Shown: positions 16,505 through 24,848, numbered from the stretch's first letter. The stretch: DNA of 64,000 nt from CAZGXI01 sp964529715 (GCA_964529715.1 CAZGXI010000001.1:186001-250000), one strand, 5' to 3'. Notes: a model not told the origin generated them from the letters alone. Program-made: numbers and translations.

Positions 16505-17350
16505 CTACGCGAACGCCTGCCCCTCGAACAAGGCCCGTTGGGGAAAAACCAGCCGCTCGTGCGAACGGTCGCCGCGTTCCAGGGCGTGAATATTGGCCCG
16601 CTCGAAGTCACGGTGCAGATCGGCGATCTGGGCGATCTGTTGTGCAGACGGCTCCAGCGAGTACAGGACAACGCTCACCGTGTACCGCCCCGGCACAACG
16701 ACCAGCCAGCGCCCGCCGCTCACCTGCTTGCGCGCCGGGCCGAGCGGCCCCCGCTGCCGGATCAGGCCCGGCAGGGCGCGCAGAATCGGCAGCACATCCT
16801 CCGGCCTGGGCGGGGAAGTGTCGCGCCGGACGATGGCCGTCGTCTGCCCCAGATCATAGATGGCAAAAGAGAGGATACGCGCCGCGAAATGTTGGCGCAA
16901 AAAAGCAGTATGGCCGGGACGCGCCGCCTGCTGCCACGCCTGGGACTCCGGGTCACGGGCGAGCAGACGTTCCACAATCGTGCGCTGCTCGCTATAACGC
17001 GCGTAGATCGCATAGAACTGGGCACGGTTGAGCTTACCCTCAGCAAACTCGCGCGCCGCCTGGGCCATTTTGCTGCGCAGTTGATCCAACACTTCCTGGG
17101 AGTTAATGGAAGGCTTTTCAGAAGGCGGTGAACCTTCCTGGCTCCTCTGCTCGGCCAGCGCGCCGGTATCCGGCTTGGCCGGGATCAGGTGTGGTTTAGG
17201 AAGATCATCGCCAGAAAGTTGGGCCGGACGGATCGGCGACAGCATCCCCGCCGACAGGTCATCTGCCGGTGCTGCCACCGATTCTTCGGCAGGCAACTGG
17301 CCACCTGAGTTCGGGGTGCGCGGCTGGACAAAATCGTCGTGGGTTTCCAA
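16505..17350 (-). CDS. hypothetical protein with Pro-rich N-terminus
   Basis: 281 residues if it starts at TTG 17350; an ATG at 17245 gives 246. Neither has a strong ribosome site, so the start is uncertain. The first ~80 residues are Pro/Ser-rich and disordered. A helix pair (EVLDQLRSKMAQAAREFAEG, about 86-105) is followed by a mixed alpha/beta domain with TAIVRRDTSPPRPEDVLPIL and a strand pair GRWLVVVPGRYTVSVVLYSL, a layout like longin/roadblock-type domains that bind small GTPases. The next gene upstream on the same strand codes a Rab-like GTPase, so a GTPase partner is a plausible guess. A terminator hairpin lies between them. Confidence 0.65.
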   Translation of the reverse strand: METHDDFVQPRTPNSGGQLPAEESVAAPADDLSAGMLSPIRPAQLSGDDLPKPHLIPAKPDTGALAEQRSQEGSPPSEKPSINSQEVLDQLRSKMAQAAREFAEGKLNRAQFYAIYARYSEQRTIVERLLARDPESQAWQQAARPGHTAFLRQHFAARILSFAIYDLGQTTAIVRRDTSPPRPEDVLPILRALPGLIRQRGPLGPARKQVSGGRWLVVVPGRYTVSVVLYSLEPSAQQIAQIADLHRDFERANIHALERGDRSHERLVFPQRALFEGQAFA

Positions 17351-17425
17351 TGTAACACTCGCAACGACAATATTTTTTCATCATGTTAACCCAAAAACAG
17401 CCTGATGCAACCCCGCCGAATCAAA

Positions 17426-17450
17426 CGAGGGCGGTGATGAGCCGCCCTCG
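17426..17450. terminator. intrinsic terminator after the GTPase gene
   Basis: A perfect 9-bp stem, CGAGGGCGG (17426-17434) and CCGCCCTCG (17442-17450), with a 7-nt loop. CCATTTTT follows on the plus strand and TTTGATT on the minus strand. It sits directly downstream of the minus-strand GTPase stop. Confidence 0.7.
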
Positions 17451-17462
17451 CCATTTTTCCAC

Positions 17463-17972
17463 TCACGCCCGAACTGCCAGCCGCGCCAGCCCCCAAAAGA
17501 GCTGCTCGACGTTCAGTCCGGTAGCCGCGCTCGTCTGCAAAAAAGCCATGTGCTGCGCCCTGGCCCAGTGTTCGGCTTCAGCCGTGTTGTAGGCAGGCGC
17601 CAGGTCGATCTTGTTGGCAATCACCGCCAGGGGGATCATTGGCGCGACCCGCCGGATTTCATCGCGCCAGCGAGCCAGGTTGGCGAAACTTTCCGGCGCC
17701 GTCACGTCGTAAACCAATACCGCCGCCCGCGCGCCTCGGTAGAACATGTCACGGAAGCTGTCGAAACGATCCTGTCCGGCCACGTCCCAAATCGAGAGCT
17801 TGACCAGGCAGTCATCGAGCGCCACGACCTTCGTCTGAAAATCCACACCAATCGTCATGACGCGCGACTGCTCGAATTTTCCCTCGCAGTAGCGGCGAAT
17901 CAAACTTGTCTTGCCGACGTTACCATCGCCGGCAAAAACCACCTTATAGATAGGTGTGATTGCTCCGCCCAC
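17463..17972 (-). CDS. Rab/Ras-like small GTPase
   Basis: 169 residues from a GTG at 17972 with AGAGGAG 7 nt upstream; the longer open frame lacks such a site. All nucleotide-binding motifs are present: G1 GDGNVGKT (15-22), switch-I Thr40 in TIGVDF, G3 DVAGQD (63-68) with the Gln that supports GTP hydrolysis in Ras/Rab, G4 NKID (120-123) and G5 TSA (147-149). There is no C-terminal Cys for lipidation. Size and motifs match eukaryote-like Rab GTPases found in some bacteria, rather than MglA. The target is unknown; the 281-residue neighbour is one candidate. It is divergent from the tyrosine phosphatase gene. Confidence 0.93.
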   Translation of the reverse strand: MGGAITPIYKVVFAGDGNVGKTSLIRRYCEGKFEQSRVMTIGVDFQTKVVALDDCLVKLSIWDVAGQDRFDSFRDMFYRGARAAVLVYDVTAPESFANLARWRDEIRRVAPMIPLAVIANKIDLAPAYNTAEAEHWARAQHMAFLQTSAATGLNVEQLFWGLARLAVRA

Positions 17973-18139
17973 GTCGATGCTCCTCTCTTCCCTTATTTTT
18001 ACTATAGCAGCAGGTCGGCGACCCCGGTCGGTCCGGCGCGAAAATTTCACACCGATTTCACAAACGGCCCGATGCGCCAGAGGTCGCCAAATGTGCAACA
18101 CAAGGGTATATTTCGCTGCCGATAGGCGACCTGGAGAAC

Positions 18140-18613
18140 ATGGAGATGATTCGCGTCTTGTTTGTCTGCCTGGGAAATATCTGCCGCTCGCCGATGGCGG
18201 AGGGCATCTTTCAGCACCTTGTGAATGAGGCAGGATTAGGCAATCAGATCGCCGCCGACTCGGCGGGCATCGGCCCCTGGCATGTCGGAGAACCGGCCCA
18301 TGCCGGTACACGCCGGGTGCTTCAAGAACACGGTATTGCTTACGATGGGCGTGCCCGGCAGTTCACCCGCGCCGACTTCGCCCGCTTCGACTATATCCTG
18401 GCGATGGACGCGGAAAACCTCGCGGACATCCGCGCCCGCCTCAACGGGGCGACGGACGCAGACATCCGCCTGCTGATGGATTTCGCACCTGAACTCGGCG
18501 TCAGCGAGGTGCCCGACCCCTACTACGATGGCAGCTTCGACAAGGTTTACGCGCTGGTGCGAACGGCGGTCGAAAAGTTCCTGGCCTACTTGCGGGAGAA
18601 ACACGGCCTATGA
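18140..18613 (+). CDS. low-molecular-weight protein-tyrosine phosphatase
   Basis: 157 residues, the usual size for the Wzb/YwlE/LMW-PTP family. The P-loop is VCLGNICRSPMAEG, with nucleophile Cys10 and Arg16 (CX5R). The general acid Asp is in the VPDPYYDG loop near residue 130. These residues are all intact, so activity is expected. Substrates could be phosphotyrosine or, as in YwlE, phosphoarginine, which the sequence cannot tell. The stop overlaps the start of the fructosamine kinase gene by 4 nt, so the two are translated together; the pairing hints at protein repair or damage control, which is inference. Confidence 0.94.
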   Translation: MEMIRVLFVCLGNICRSPMAEGIFQHLVNEAGLGNQIAADSAGIGPWHVGEPAHAGTRRVLQEHGIAYDGRARQFTRADFARFDYILAMDAENLADIRARLNGATDADIRLLMDFAPELGVSEVPDPYYDGSFDKVYALVRTAVEKFLAYLREKHGL

Positions 18614-19488
18614 CGATCCCAGCAGACGTGCGGAGCGCGCTGGAGAGCGCGCTCGGTGACACCGTTGCAGACGCCCATCCCATTCACGGCGGCGACATCA
18701 ACCAGGCGGCGCACGTGACCCTGCGCAGCGGGGACGCGCTGCTGCTCAAGTGGAAACGCGGCGTAGGCGCGGATTTCTTCCTGGCAGAAGCGCATGGTTT
18801 GCGCCTCCTGGCCGGGGCAGAGGCGATCCGTGTGCCGGGCGTGCTGGCGGTCGGCAGTGAGCCGCCTTTCCTGGCGCTGGAATGGATCGATCAGGAACAC
18901 CCCGCCGCTGACAGCGAACGCATGGCCGAACGGCTGGGGCATGGACTCGCCGCGCTGCACCGCTGCACAGCTGAGATGCACGGGTTGGACCGGGACAACT
19001 ACATCGGGGCGCTGCCGCAGCCCAACACGCCTTCCGCCAGTTGGACCGCCTTCTACCGGGAATGGCGCATCGGCGCGCAGATGGAGATCGCCCGGCGGGA
19101 GGGAATGCTTCCCCGCACCCGCGAGGCCGCGCTGGTCCGCCTGCAAAACCGCCTGGACACGCTGCTGGACGACGCGGCCATGCCGCCTTCCCTGCTGCAC
19201 GGCGACCTGTGGGGCGGGAACTATATGGTGGCAGCGGGCGGCGAGCCGGTGCTGATCGATCCGGCGGTCTACTACGGTCACCGCGAGGTGGACCTCGCCA
19301 TGACGCAGTTGTTCGGCGGCTTTCCGGCGCGCTTCTACGCCGCCTACCACGAAGCCTATCCCCTCGATCCCGGCTACGACGACCGCCGCGCCCTCTACCA
19401 GCTTTACTACGTGCTGGTGCACATGAACCTGTTCGGCGGCGGCTACGCCGGGCAGGTGGACAGCATCGTCCGGCGGTATGTGAAATAG
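18610..19488 (+). CDS. fructosamine kinase family protein
   Basis: 292 residues, normal for the bacterial FN3K-related kinases that phosphorylate ketosamine adducts on sugars or proteins so that they fall off. Visible motifs are GGDINQAAHVTL near the start (nucleotide loop), LLKWKR with the ATP-binding Lys, the catalytic loop LLHGDLWGGNYM (about 196-207) with Asp and Asn, and the metal-binding Asp in VLIDPAVYYGHREVDLAM. All key residues are present. The ATG overlaps the tyrosine phosphatase stop (ATGA), indicating one operon. It is convergent with the TIR-ATPase gene, 10 bp away. Confidence 0.93.
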   Translation: MTIPADVRSALESALGDTVADAHPIHGGDINQAAHVTLRSGDALLLKWKRGVGADFFLAEAHGLRLLAGAEAIRVPGVLAVGSEPPFLALEWIDQEHPAADSERMAERLGHGLAALHRCTAEMHGLDRDNYIGALPQPNTPSASWTAFYREWRIGAQMEIARREGMLPRTREAALVRLQNRLDTLLDDAAMPPSLLHGDLWGGNYMVAAGGEPVLIDPAVYYGHREVDLAMTQLFGGFPARFYAAYHEAYPLDPGYDDRRALYQLYYVLVHMNLFGGGYAGQVDSIVRRYVK

Positions 19489-19498
19489 CCCTGCACGA

Positions 19499-21190
19499 TC
19501 ACGGTTTCGGCGCGCGCAACGTCTCGACCAGGCGACGCAGCGCCTCTGCATAATCCGTCCGTGCGTCCAGCCATTGAAACCCGCGCAGCCGGATCGGGAT
19601 GGCCTCCGGTTTAATGCCGGGATACAACACCGGGATGAGGAGCAGGCCGCGCTGCCGCGCATAATTCCACTCATCCTCGATCTCGGTCGAAGCAGCCGCG
19701 CGCTTCGTCAGCAGGACGACCATCACGCTGGACTGCTCAATCGCCGCCTGGATCGCCTCGTTCCAACGCTCACCCGGTAAGATTTTTTCATCCCACCAGG
19801 GATCGAAGCCCTGGGCCTGCAAGTCGGTAGCCAACTGCCGGACGTAGTCCGCCCCATCTTTATGCGCGTAACTGAGAAAGACGTATCCGGTAGTCCGTGC
19901 TGGCGATCCGCCTGTTGCCAGGGCAGGCGCAAATACCTCTCCGGCAGGCGCGCCGTGCCCGTCGTCAGGCCACGCCATCACCGCGTCGAAAATGTCCTTA
20001 CGGAGGTTGAGTTCGGCCCTGTGCCTGAATCCCCCGGCCAGGATTTCGAGCATGGCGAGCGAGCCGATCAGCAGTTCAGACAGAATCAGATTATCCTCAT
20101 CTGAATGCGCCAGGCCCAGGTCTGCAAGCTGTACGGCAGTGTCTTTCACCTGGCCTGCCGCCGGGCCTAACCCATGCTGGCGCAGGAAATCCTGCGCCTG
20201 TTCCAGTTCGACGTAGCCCCCCTGCCTGCCGGCCAGCGCCAGCAGCACCAGTTCGGGCAGCGACCGGCGGCGGTCCACCCGTTCGACCATTTCCAGGCTG
20301 CTGCCGACCGCCCGGACGATTCTCCCCGAATCCTGGATCAGGCGCTCCACATGGACTATGGACACCTGCCGCCCATCGGCGGGAACCTCGTCCCCGCCGG
20401 CGGCGTTTTGGGCAGCAAACTGCGTCAACAGGGTGAAGGTCGAGGCCAGCCCGCACGACAGCCGGATCAGGGCTTCCCTGGCATCTTCTGCGAACGTGAG
20501 CTGCGGGATGTGCTCACAGCCGGCGTCCAGGATTTGCTCCAACTCGTCGCCGCTCCAGGGCACAACGCTGAAGGGATTGGCCCGCAGGGTAACGTCTCGA
20601 TGGCTCAGCCAGGCAAAGGCGCTCTCTTCGTGCCCGGAGCCGACCAACACAATCTTGCTCTGGGGATAATCCTCTCCCCCCGTCTGCTCGGCCCAAAAGC
20701 GCAAAAAGGCGCGGGTTTTCTCGGCTGCGTCCCGCAGTTCAGGGCGATTCAGCGCGTGCGCGTTATCGAGGATCAACACGCAACGCATCAGGCGGATCCA
20801 CTCCGCCAGACGGTCGGTGTTGATCTCTTTCTTGCTGCCGGGTTTCTGCCCGGCAGGTAAAATGCTTTCCAGTTTGCCGTAGAGGACCTCTTCGAGTGGG
20901 CGACTGCCGGCGGCAGATACATCGACGGCCACCACCCGATCATAGTTCACGCGCCCCACGAAATACGGGTTGCTGATCGAGTAGTCTGCCCGCAGGCCGA
21001 GCGCCTTGTTCGTGATGGTCGTCTTGCCGACGCCGGAATAGCCGGCAATCGGCAGCACGCCGCGCCCACACAATTTCTGCTCGACCTGACGGAGAAGCGT
21101 CGGGCGCTCCGCATACGCCCGCGCGCCGTGCTCGGCCAGCATGGGCGTCGTGAAATCGAAGACGTTCGAGATCAGCGGTGTTCTAGTCAT
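19499..21190 (-). CDS. P-loop ATPase fused to a C-terminal TIR domain
   Basis: 563 residues from the ATG at 21190, which overlaps the upstream stop by 8 nt. The N-terminal half is a P-loop NTPase with Walker A GYSGVGKTT (50-58) and Walker B VLILDNAH (138-145), of the Orc/STAND-like kind. A helical middle (about 230-410) resembles a winged-helix or sensor region. The last ~130 residues are a TIR domain: GYVFLSYAHKDGADYVRQLA, a BB-loop-like DPWWDEKILPG, and a Glu in TEIEDEWNYA at the position of the catalytic Glu of NAD-cleaving TIRs. Bacterial ATPase-TIR proteins are typical abortive-infection effectors that deplete NAD+. The partner gene upstream may sense the trigger. NADase activity and trigger are inferred. 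Confidence 0.9.
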   Translation of the reverse strand: MTRTPLISNVFDFTTPMLAEHGARAYAERPTLLRQVEQKLCGRGVLPIAGYSGVGKTTITNKALGLRADYSISNPYFVGRVNYDRVVAVDVSAAGSRPLEEVLYGKLESILPAGQKPGSKKEINTDRLAEWIRLMRCVLILDNAHALNRPELRDAAEKTRAFLRFWAEQTGGEDYPQSKIVLVGSGHEESAFAWLSHRDVTLRANPFSVVPWSGDELEQILDAGCEHIPQLTFAEDAREALIRLSCGLASTFTLLTQFAAQNAAGGDEVPADGRQVSIVHVERLIQDSGRIVRAVGSSLEMVERVDRRRSLPELVLLALAGRQGGYVELEQAQDFLRQHGLGPAAGQVKDTAVQLADLGLAHSDEDNLILSELLIGSLAMLEILAGGFRHRAELNLRKDIFDAVMAWPDDGHGAPAGEVFAPALATGGSPARTTGYVFLSYAHKDGADYVRQLATDLQAQGFDPWWDEKILPGERWNEAIQAAIEQSSVMVVLLTKRAAASTEIEDEWNYARQRGLLLIPVLYPGIKPEAIPIRLRGFQWLDARTDYAEALRRLVETLRAPKP

Positions 21191-22565
21191 TGAGCAATCC
21201 CATCTGGCGCGCAAGCTGGATCAGCGTCTGACGGTTGATCTCCACTTTCTGCTCTTCATTGAAATAGATCAGGTTGCTGATATAACTCTTGAACTGCTCC
21301 TGAGAAATCCCCTGCTCCTGGGCACCCTGATCCGGTAAGGCGCGGGCGTATTCGAGCGCCCGGCGGGTGATCTGGTCAACGTGCTTCGGGTCCAACGGCG
21401 CCCCGACGACGCCCGCGATTTTCGGGTGATGCCGGACCGCCTGAATGGCCTCCACGCCGATGTTTTGCGCCGCCATCATGCGCGACTGGCGCGCCCGGAC
21501 CAGCGCATCGACCGGCTCCCGCGCGCCGCGACGGACATAGGTATCGATAAAGCCGGCCCTGGAAACCGTCTCAAAGTAGTTGTCCATCGCGTAGCGCGAG
21601 CGGTCCGCCATGTAGTGGTAAACTTCCACGCGATCGGAAATCTCGTGCGGCTGCAAGTCGTCGATGTCCATCCAGACCTCGTCCACGTTCCCTTCCATGC
21701 CCTTCAGGTCAGCGCCGCCGGTCCAGTCGAAATGCGGGAAGTTGAGGATGGCGACGGTCCGAATGGCCCCCTCTGCCTTGAGCCGCTTGCCGATGCTGCC
21801 GATAGCATCACCGGTGATTTTGCTGCGGTAGCGAGCGTAGTCCAGGATGATCTGCGCCCATCTTAACGCCTCTTCTTCGTTCACCGCCTTCGTGTCGTAC
21901 ATGTGCTGGACGCTGGCAAGAAGCTGCAAGTCTTTGGCGCCCATGCGCGATTTGATGTTGACCGGGCGGATGCCGGTGCCCGTCTCCTGGAGGACGAGAT
22001 TGAGGGGATTGCGGGGCGGCTTGAACACGTCAGGGTCAAAACCGCGCATCTTCAACGCTTCGCGGCAGTGGTAACAAAAGCACGTGACTTCGACAATGCC
22101 CTGTTCCGCGCTCTGCCCCTGGATGTCCACCGTATCCCAGACAATTCCGTCCGGCCCCAACTGTTTACGTGCATCGTTGACGTAATCGACCAGCAAATCC
22201 TGGACGTAGGGATTGACCAGACAGGTGCCGGGTTTCTCGTTGTCGTACTGCGAGCGCGTCGTCAGAAACCCGATCTTCGTCGGCGGCAGGTCAGGCATGA
22301 TGGACAGATAGACCTGGCACTCAGGATACTGCTTACGCACCAATTCAATTGTCTCGTCGAGACGGTAATTCGCCGACCAGGGCGATGTGCTACGTTGGGC
22401 ATAGGGCGAGTCGATCTGCGACCCGCCTTCGTCCCACAACGGGAGGCAGATCACGTCAGGCGCATTGACGCCGACCTGGGTACAGAACATGTTGATCAGA
22501 TCGTCTAACGACCACTCCGTCGAAGACAGCAGGGCGGCGTCGGGAATGTCAAGGACAGTACGCAT
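21183..22565 (-). CDS. TIM-barrel-like protein with CxxxxC-type Cys motif, partner of the TIR gene
   Basis: 460 residues, family not securely recognised. The N-terminal ~400 residues read like a glycosyl-hydrolase-type (beta/alpha)8 barrel: DVICLPLWDEGGSQ, YLSIMPDLPP, PDGIVWDTVDIQG (139-150), then a Cys motif CFCYHC (162-167) seen in some putative glycoside hydrolases, VAILNFPHFDWTGG and VDEVWMDIDDLQ. The last ~50 residues are a separate helical piece (ISQEQFKSYISNLIYF to the end), which could be a protein-interaction tail. No signal peptide, so it acts in the cytosol. The ATG at 22565 has GGAGG upstream. The 8-nt overlap with the TIR gene argues for a fixed two-protein system. Ligand unknown. 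Confidence 0.75.
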   Translation of the reverse strand: MRTVLDIPDAALLSSTEWSLDDLINMFCTQVGVNAPDVICLPLWDEGGSQIDSPYAQRSTSPWSANYRLDETIELVRKQYPECQVYLSIMPDLPPTKIGFLTTRSQYDNEKPGTCLVNPYVQDLLVDYVNDARKQLGPDGIVWDTVDIQGQSAEQGIVEVTCFCYHCREALKMRGFDPDVFKPPRNPLNLVLQETGTGIRPVNIKSRMGAKDLQLLASVQHMYDTKAVNEEEALRWAQIILDYARYRSKITGDAIGSIGKRLKAEGAIRTVAILNFPHFDWTGGADLKGMEGNVDEVWMDIDDLQPHEISDRVEVYHYMADRSRYAMDNYFETVSRAGFIDTYVRRGAREPVDALVRARQSRMMAAQNIGVEAIQAVRHHPKIAGVVGAPLDPKHVDQITRRALEYARALPDQGAQEQGISQEQFKSYISNLIYFNEEQKVEINRQTLIQLARQMGLLND

Positions 22566-22604
22566 GGGACCTCCAGAGTAGAAATGGGCAAATTGCCTGC
22601 GTTT

Positions 22605-22613
22605 ATTATAACA
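22605..22613 (-). promoter_or_regulatory. extended -10 promoter of the TIM-barrel/TIR operon
   Basis: The minus strand reads TGTTATAAT: a perfect TATAAT (22605-22610) with the TG of an extended -10 box. The -35 candidate TTGCGG is too close (14 nt). The ATG at 22565 is about 33 nt from the expected start site. The 167-bp divergent spacer is AT-rich. Confidence 0.5.
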
Positions 22614-22732
22614 TCTTCAACTAACCGCAACATGACTGTCCCGCATTTTCAAACACAAAACTTGTAGATTGAGCCTACGCATGTTACCATTGCCCCTACC
22701 AAACACCGATATAATAGGTGAGGTTAGTAGCA

Positions 22733-23917
22733 ATGAAAAAAGGGGTTGTTTTCGCCGTTCTTTTGCTGCTCGTGGCGTTCTCTATGACCGTCTCCGCCCA
22801 GGGCAATGAGCCGATCACTACGCGCAGCGCGCCCCCCGACCCGGCGCAGGTTCGCCTGGTGGAAGCGGCGGGCGGCTTCACGCGCCCGCTGTATGCGACC
22901 CACGCCGGGGATGGCTCGGACCGCCTGTTCGTGGTTGAGCAGACCGGGCGCATCTGGATCGTACAGGACGGCGCGCGAGTGCCGGAGCCGTTTCTGGACC
23001 TCTCGAACGTCGTGACGGATGTCGGCCAGGGCTATTCTGAGCAGGGACTGCTAGGACTGGCTTTTCACCCGGACTACGCCGACAACGGCAGGTTCTTCGT
23101 CAACTACACCGACCGCAGAGGGAACACCGCCATCGCCGAATACCGTGTCTCCGCGGATGACCCCGACCGCGCCGATCCCGGCAGCGGGCAAATCTTGCTG
23201 ACCGCCGAACAGCCCTATCCGAATCACAACGGCGGGCAGATCGCCTTTGGGCCGGATGGCTACCTGTACATCGGTCTGGGCGACGGCGGCTCTGGCGGCG
23301 ATCCGCAGGGCAACGCCCAGAACACCTGGACGCTGCTGGGCAAAATTCTGCGCCTCGATGTGAACGGCGACGAAGCACCCTACCTGACTCCCCCCGACAA
23401 TCCATTCACCAGCGGGTTGGGAGCGGGGGAAATCTGGGCCTACGGCCTGCGCAATCCCTGGCGCTTCAGCTTCGATCGCGCCACCGGCGACCTGTACATC
23501 GCCGACGTGGGGCAGGATGTAATGGAAGAGGTGAACTTCCAGCCTGCCGACGCCTCCGGTGGGCAAAATTACGGCTGGAATCGCCGGGAAGGGATTTACA
23601 GCTACGAGGGCGGCGCAGACTCACCCCGTTACGTGACGCCGGTTGCCACCTACGAGCACAACCAGGGCTGCTCGATCACAGGCGGCTACGTCTACCGTGG
23701 CGAGGCGCTGCCGGACCTGCAAGGGGTCTACTTCTATGGCGACTGGTGCAGCGGCAACGTCTGGGCGCTGTGGCGCAATGAGGCCGGAGAGTGGCAAAAT
23801 AGCCTCTTTTGGCCGAACACAGGCCACGCGATCAGTTCGTTCGGGGAAGACGAGATAGGCGAATTGTATCTTGTGGACTACGGGGGCGGCATCTATCGCT
23901 TCGCGGCGACGGAATAG
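22733..23917 (+). CDS. secreted PQQ-dependent sugar dehydrogenase-like protein
   Basis: 394 residues from the ATG at 22733 (GGTGAGG upstream; a GTG 15 nt earlier is also open). A clear signal peptide (VVFAVLLLLVAFSMTVSAQ) precedes a six-bladed beta-propeller of the soluble aldose/glucose dehydrogenase family (Asd/YliI type). Signature pieces are YSEQGLLGLAFHPDYADNG with the catalytic-type His, PNHNGGQIAFGPDGYLYIGL, GLRNPWRFSFDRATGDLYIA, and IADVGQDVMEEVN. The protein would oxidise aldose sugars outside the membrane using PQQ. PQQ synthesis genes are not in the window. A hairpin at 23922-23950 follows the stop. Confidence 0.92.
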   Translation: MKKGVVFAVLLLLVAFSMTVSAQGNEPITTRSAPPDPAQVRLVEAAGGFTRPLYATHAGDGSDRLFVVEQTGRIWIVQDGARVPEPFLDLSNVVTDVGQGYSEQGLLGLAFHPDYADNGRFFVNYTDRRGNTAIAEYRVSADDPDRADPGSGQILLTAEQPYPNHNGGQIAFGPDGYLYIGLGDGGSGGDPQGNAQNTWTLLGKILRLDVNGDEAPYLTPPDNPFTSGLGAGEIWAYGLRNPWRFSFDRATGDLYIADVGQDVMEEVNFQPADASGGQNYGWNRREGIYSYEGGADSPRYVTPVATYEHNQGCSITGGYVYRGEALPDLQGVYFYGDWCSGNVWALWRNEAGEWQNSLFWPNTGHAISSFGEDEIGELYLVDYGGGIYRFAATE

Positions 23918-23921
23918 TCGT

Positions 23922-23950
23922 TGCAGCGGCGGATTTGCTCCGTCGCTGCA
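23922..23950. terminator. hairpin between convergent genes
   Basis: TGCAGCGGCGGA (23922-23933) pairs with TCCGTCGCTGCA (23939-23950), one mismatch, 5-nt loop. It directly follows the sugar dehydrogenase stop and abuts the stop of the minus-strand GNAT gene. There is no long U-tract, so termination is likely but not certain. Confidence 0.55.
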
Positions 23951-23951
23951 T

Positions 23952-24653
23952 TCAACACGCCCGAATCCACCACTGGTATGGCCCAACCAGGGTATATCCT
24001 GCTGCCTCTGCCGCACGGATGGCCTCTGGCTGTGCCGGTGGGATGACCGCCCCGGCCACGTCCCAGCCGTTGTGATCGCGGATCGCCTGCGCCGCCTGAA
24101 AAGCCTCCGCCCCCAGGCCGCCTTCCAGCCACAGCCCGCGATAGGTGAACGTGGTCACGGAGACGAAGTGGGCTTCGCCTGTCGGAATGTGCGGTAGGGA
24201 CACGGCCTGCCGTGTCTCTACTACCGGTTGGCTGATATACAGGGCACACACCGCCCCGTCCAGCCGGTAGCCACAGCGGGCAAAGGCGCGCTGGCTGCCG
24301 ACGTTATCCACCCGGATCAGCGCACGGGCGAAGGAAACGCCCATCTCTTGCCCGGCGGCGGTGCTGACCTCGACCAGCGCCCTGCCGATCCCCCTGCCCT
24401 GACAGTCGGGATGCACGGCCAGCAGGTCTACTTCCCAGCGGAGCGCGTCCGTCGGCGACAGAGTCACGAAACCGTCCACGAAGCCGAGCACGCTGCCGTC
24501 GCCATCCAGGGCGACATGCGCGGCGTGTTCCGGCTGCGCCAGCACGCGGGCGATGTGATCCGGATCGGGCAGCGATTCCTCCGGCCAGGCTGCCGCCTTC
24601 ACCCGTGCGATGCCGGGGGCATCAGCCGGGCTTGCGCGCCGTACAATAACCAC
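23952..24653 (-). CDS. GNAT family N-acetyltransferase
   Basis: 233 residues from a GTG at 24653. The GNAT core covers residues 1-150: VEVDLLAVHPDCQGRGIGRA-type motif A (WEVDLLAVHPDCQGRGIGRA, near 72-91) binds acetyl-CoA through the Q/RxxGxG/A loop, and NVGSQRAFARCGYRLDG is motif B. The C-terminal ~80 residues (FTYRGLWLEGGLGAEAFQAA) add a second small alpha/beta unit. Between the two lies VVETRQAVSLPHIP, encoded by a 28-bp palindrome at 24194-24221 that is inserted without breaking the frame. Substrate unknown. Confidence 0.88.
   Translation of the reverse strand: MVIVRRASPADAPGIARVKAAAWPEESLPDPDHIARVLAQPEHAAHVALDGDGSVLGFVDGFVTLSPTDALRWEVDLLAVHPDCQGRGIGRALVEVSTAAGQEMGVSFARALIRVDNVGSQRAFARCGYRLDGAVCALYISQPVVETRQAVSLPHIPTGEAHFVSVTTFTYRGLWLEGGLGAEAFQAAQAIRDHNGWDVAGAVIPPAQPEAIRAAEAAGYTLVGPYQWWIRAC
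24194..24221. repeat. 28-bp palindrome, copy 3 of the GTAGGG..CCCTAC family, inside the GNAT gene
   Basis: GTAGGGACACGGCC (24194-24207) pairs with TGCCGTGTCTCTAC (24208-24221) with two mismatches. It keeps the reading frame of the surrounding acetyltransferase gene and falls between its two domains. Confidence 0.75.
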
Positions 24654-24728
24654 GCCTTCCTCCGATCACGAGAACAGGGCCAAGACATGGTCCACTCTAT
24701 TCTACCCGGCGTATGTGACACTCTACAA

Positions 24729-24740
24729 CGGCTAAAGCCG
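24729..24740. other. short hairpin resembling an IS200/IS605-type end
   Basis: CGGC-TAAA-GCCG is a small stem with a TAAA loop like that at 50595-50614. It lies in the 195-bp spacer between the GNAT and ABC permease genes, bracketed by ATGTGACA at 24713-24720 and 24773-24780. No coding sequence is recognisable in the spacer. Tentative. Confidence 0.3.
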
Positions 24741-24848
24741 CGTAACTCACTTGCCCAGAACGCAGGTGCTGGATGTGACAGGCTAAAACAGGTCATCCCC
24801 GCCGATGACGCCCAGTCGAGAAGGCCGTCTGCCGCCTGCCCTTCCTCA

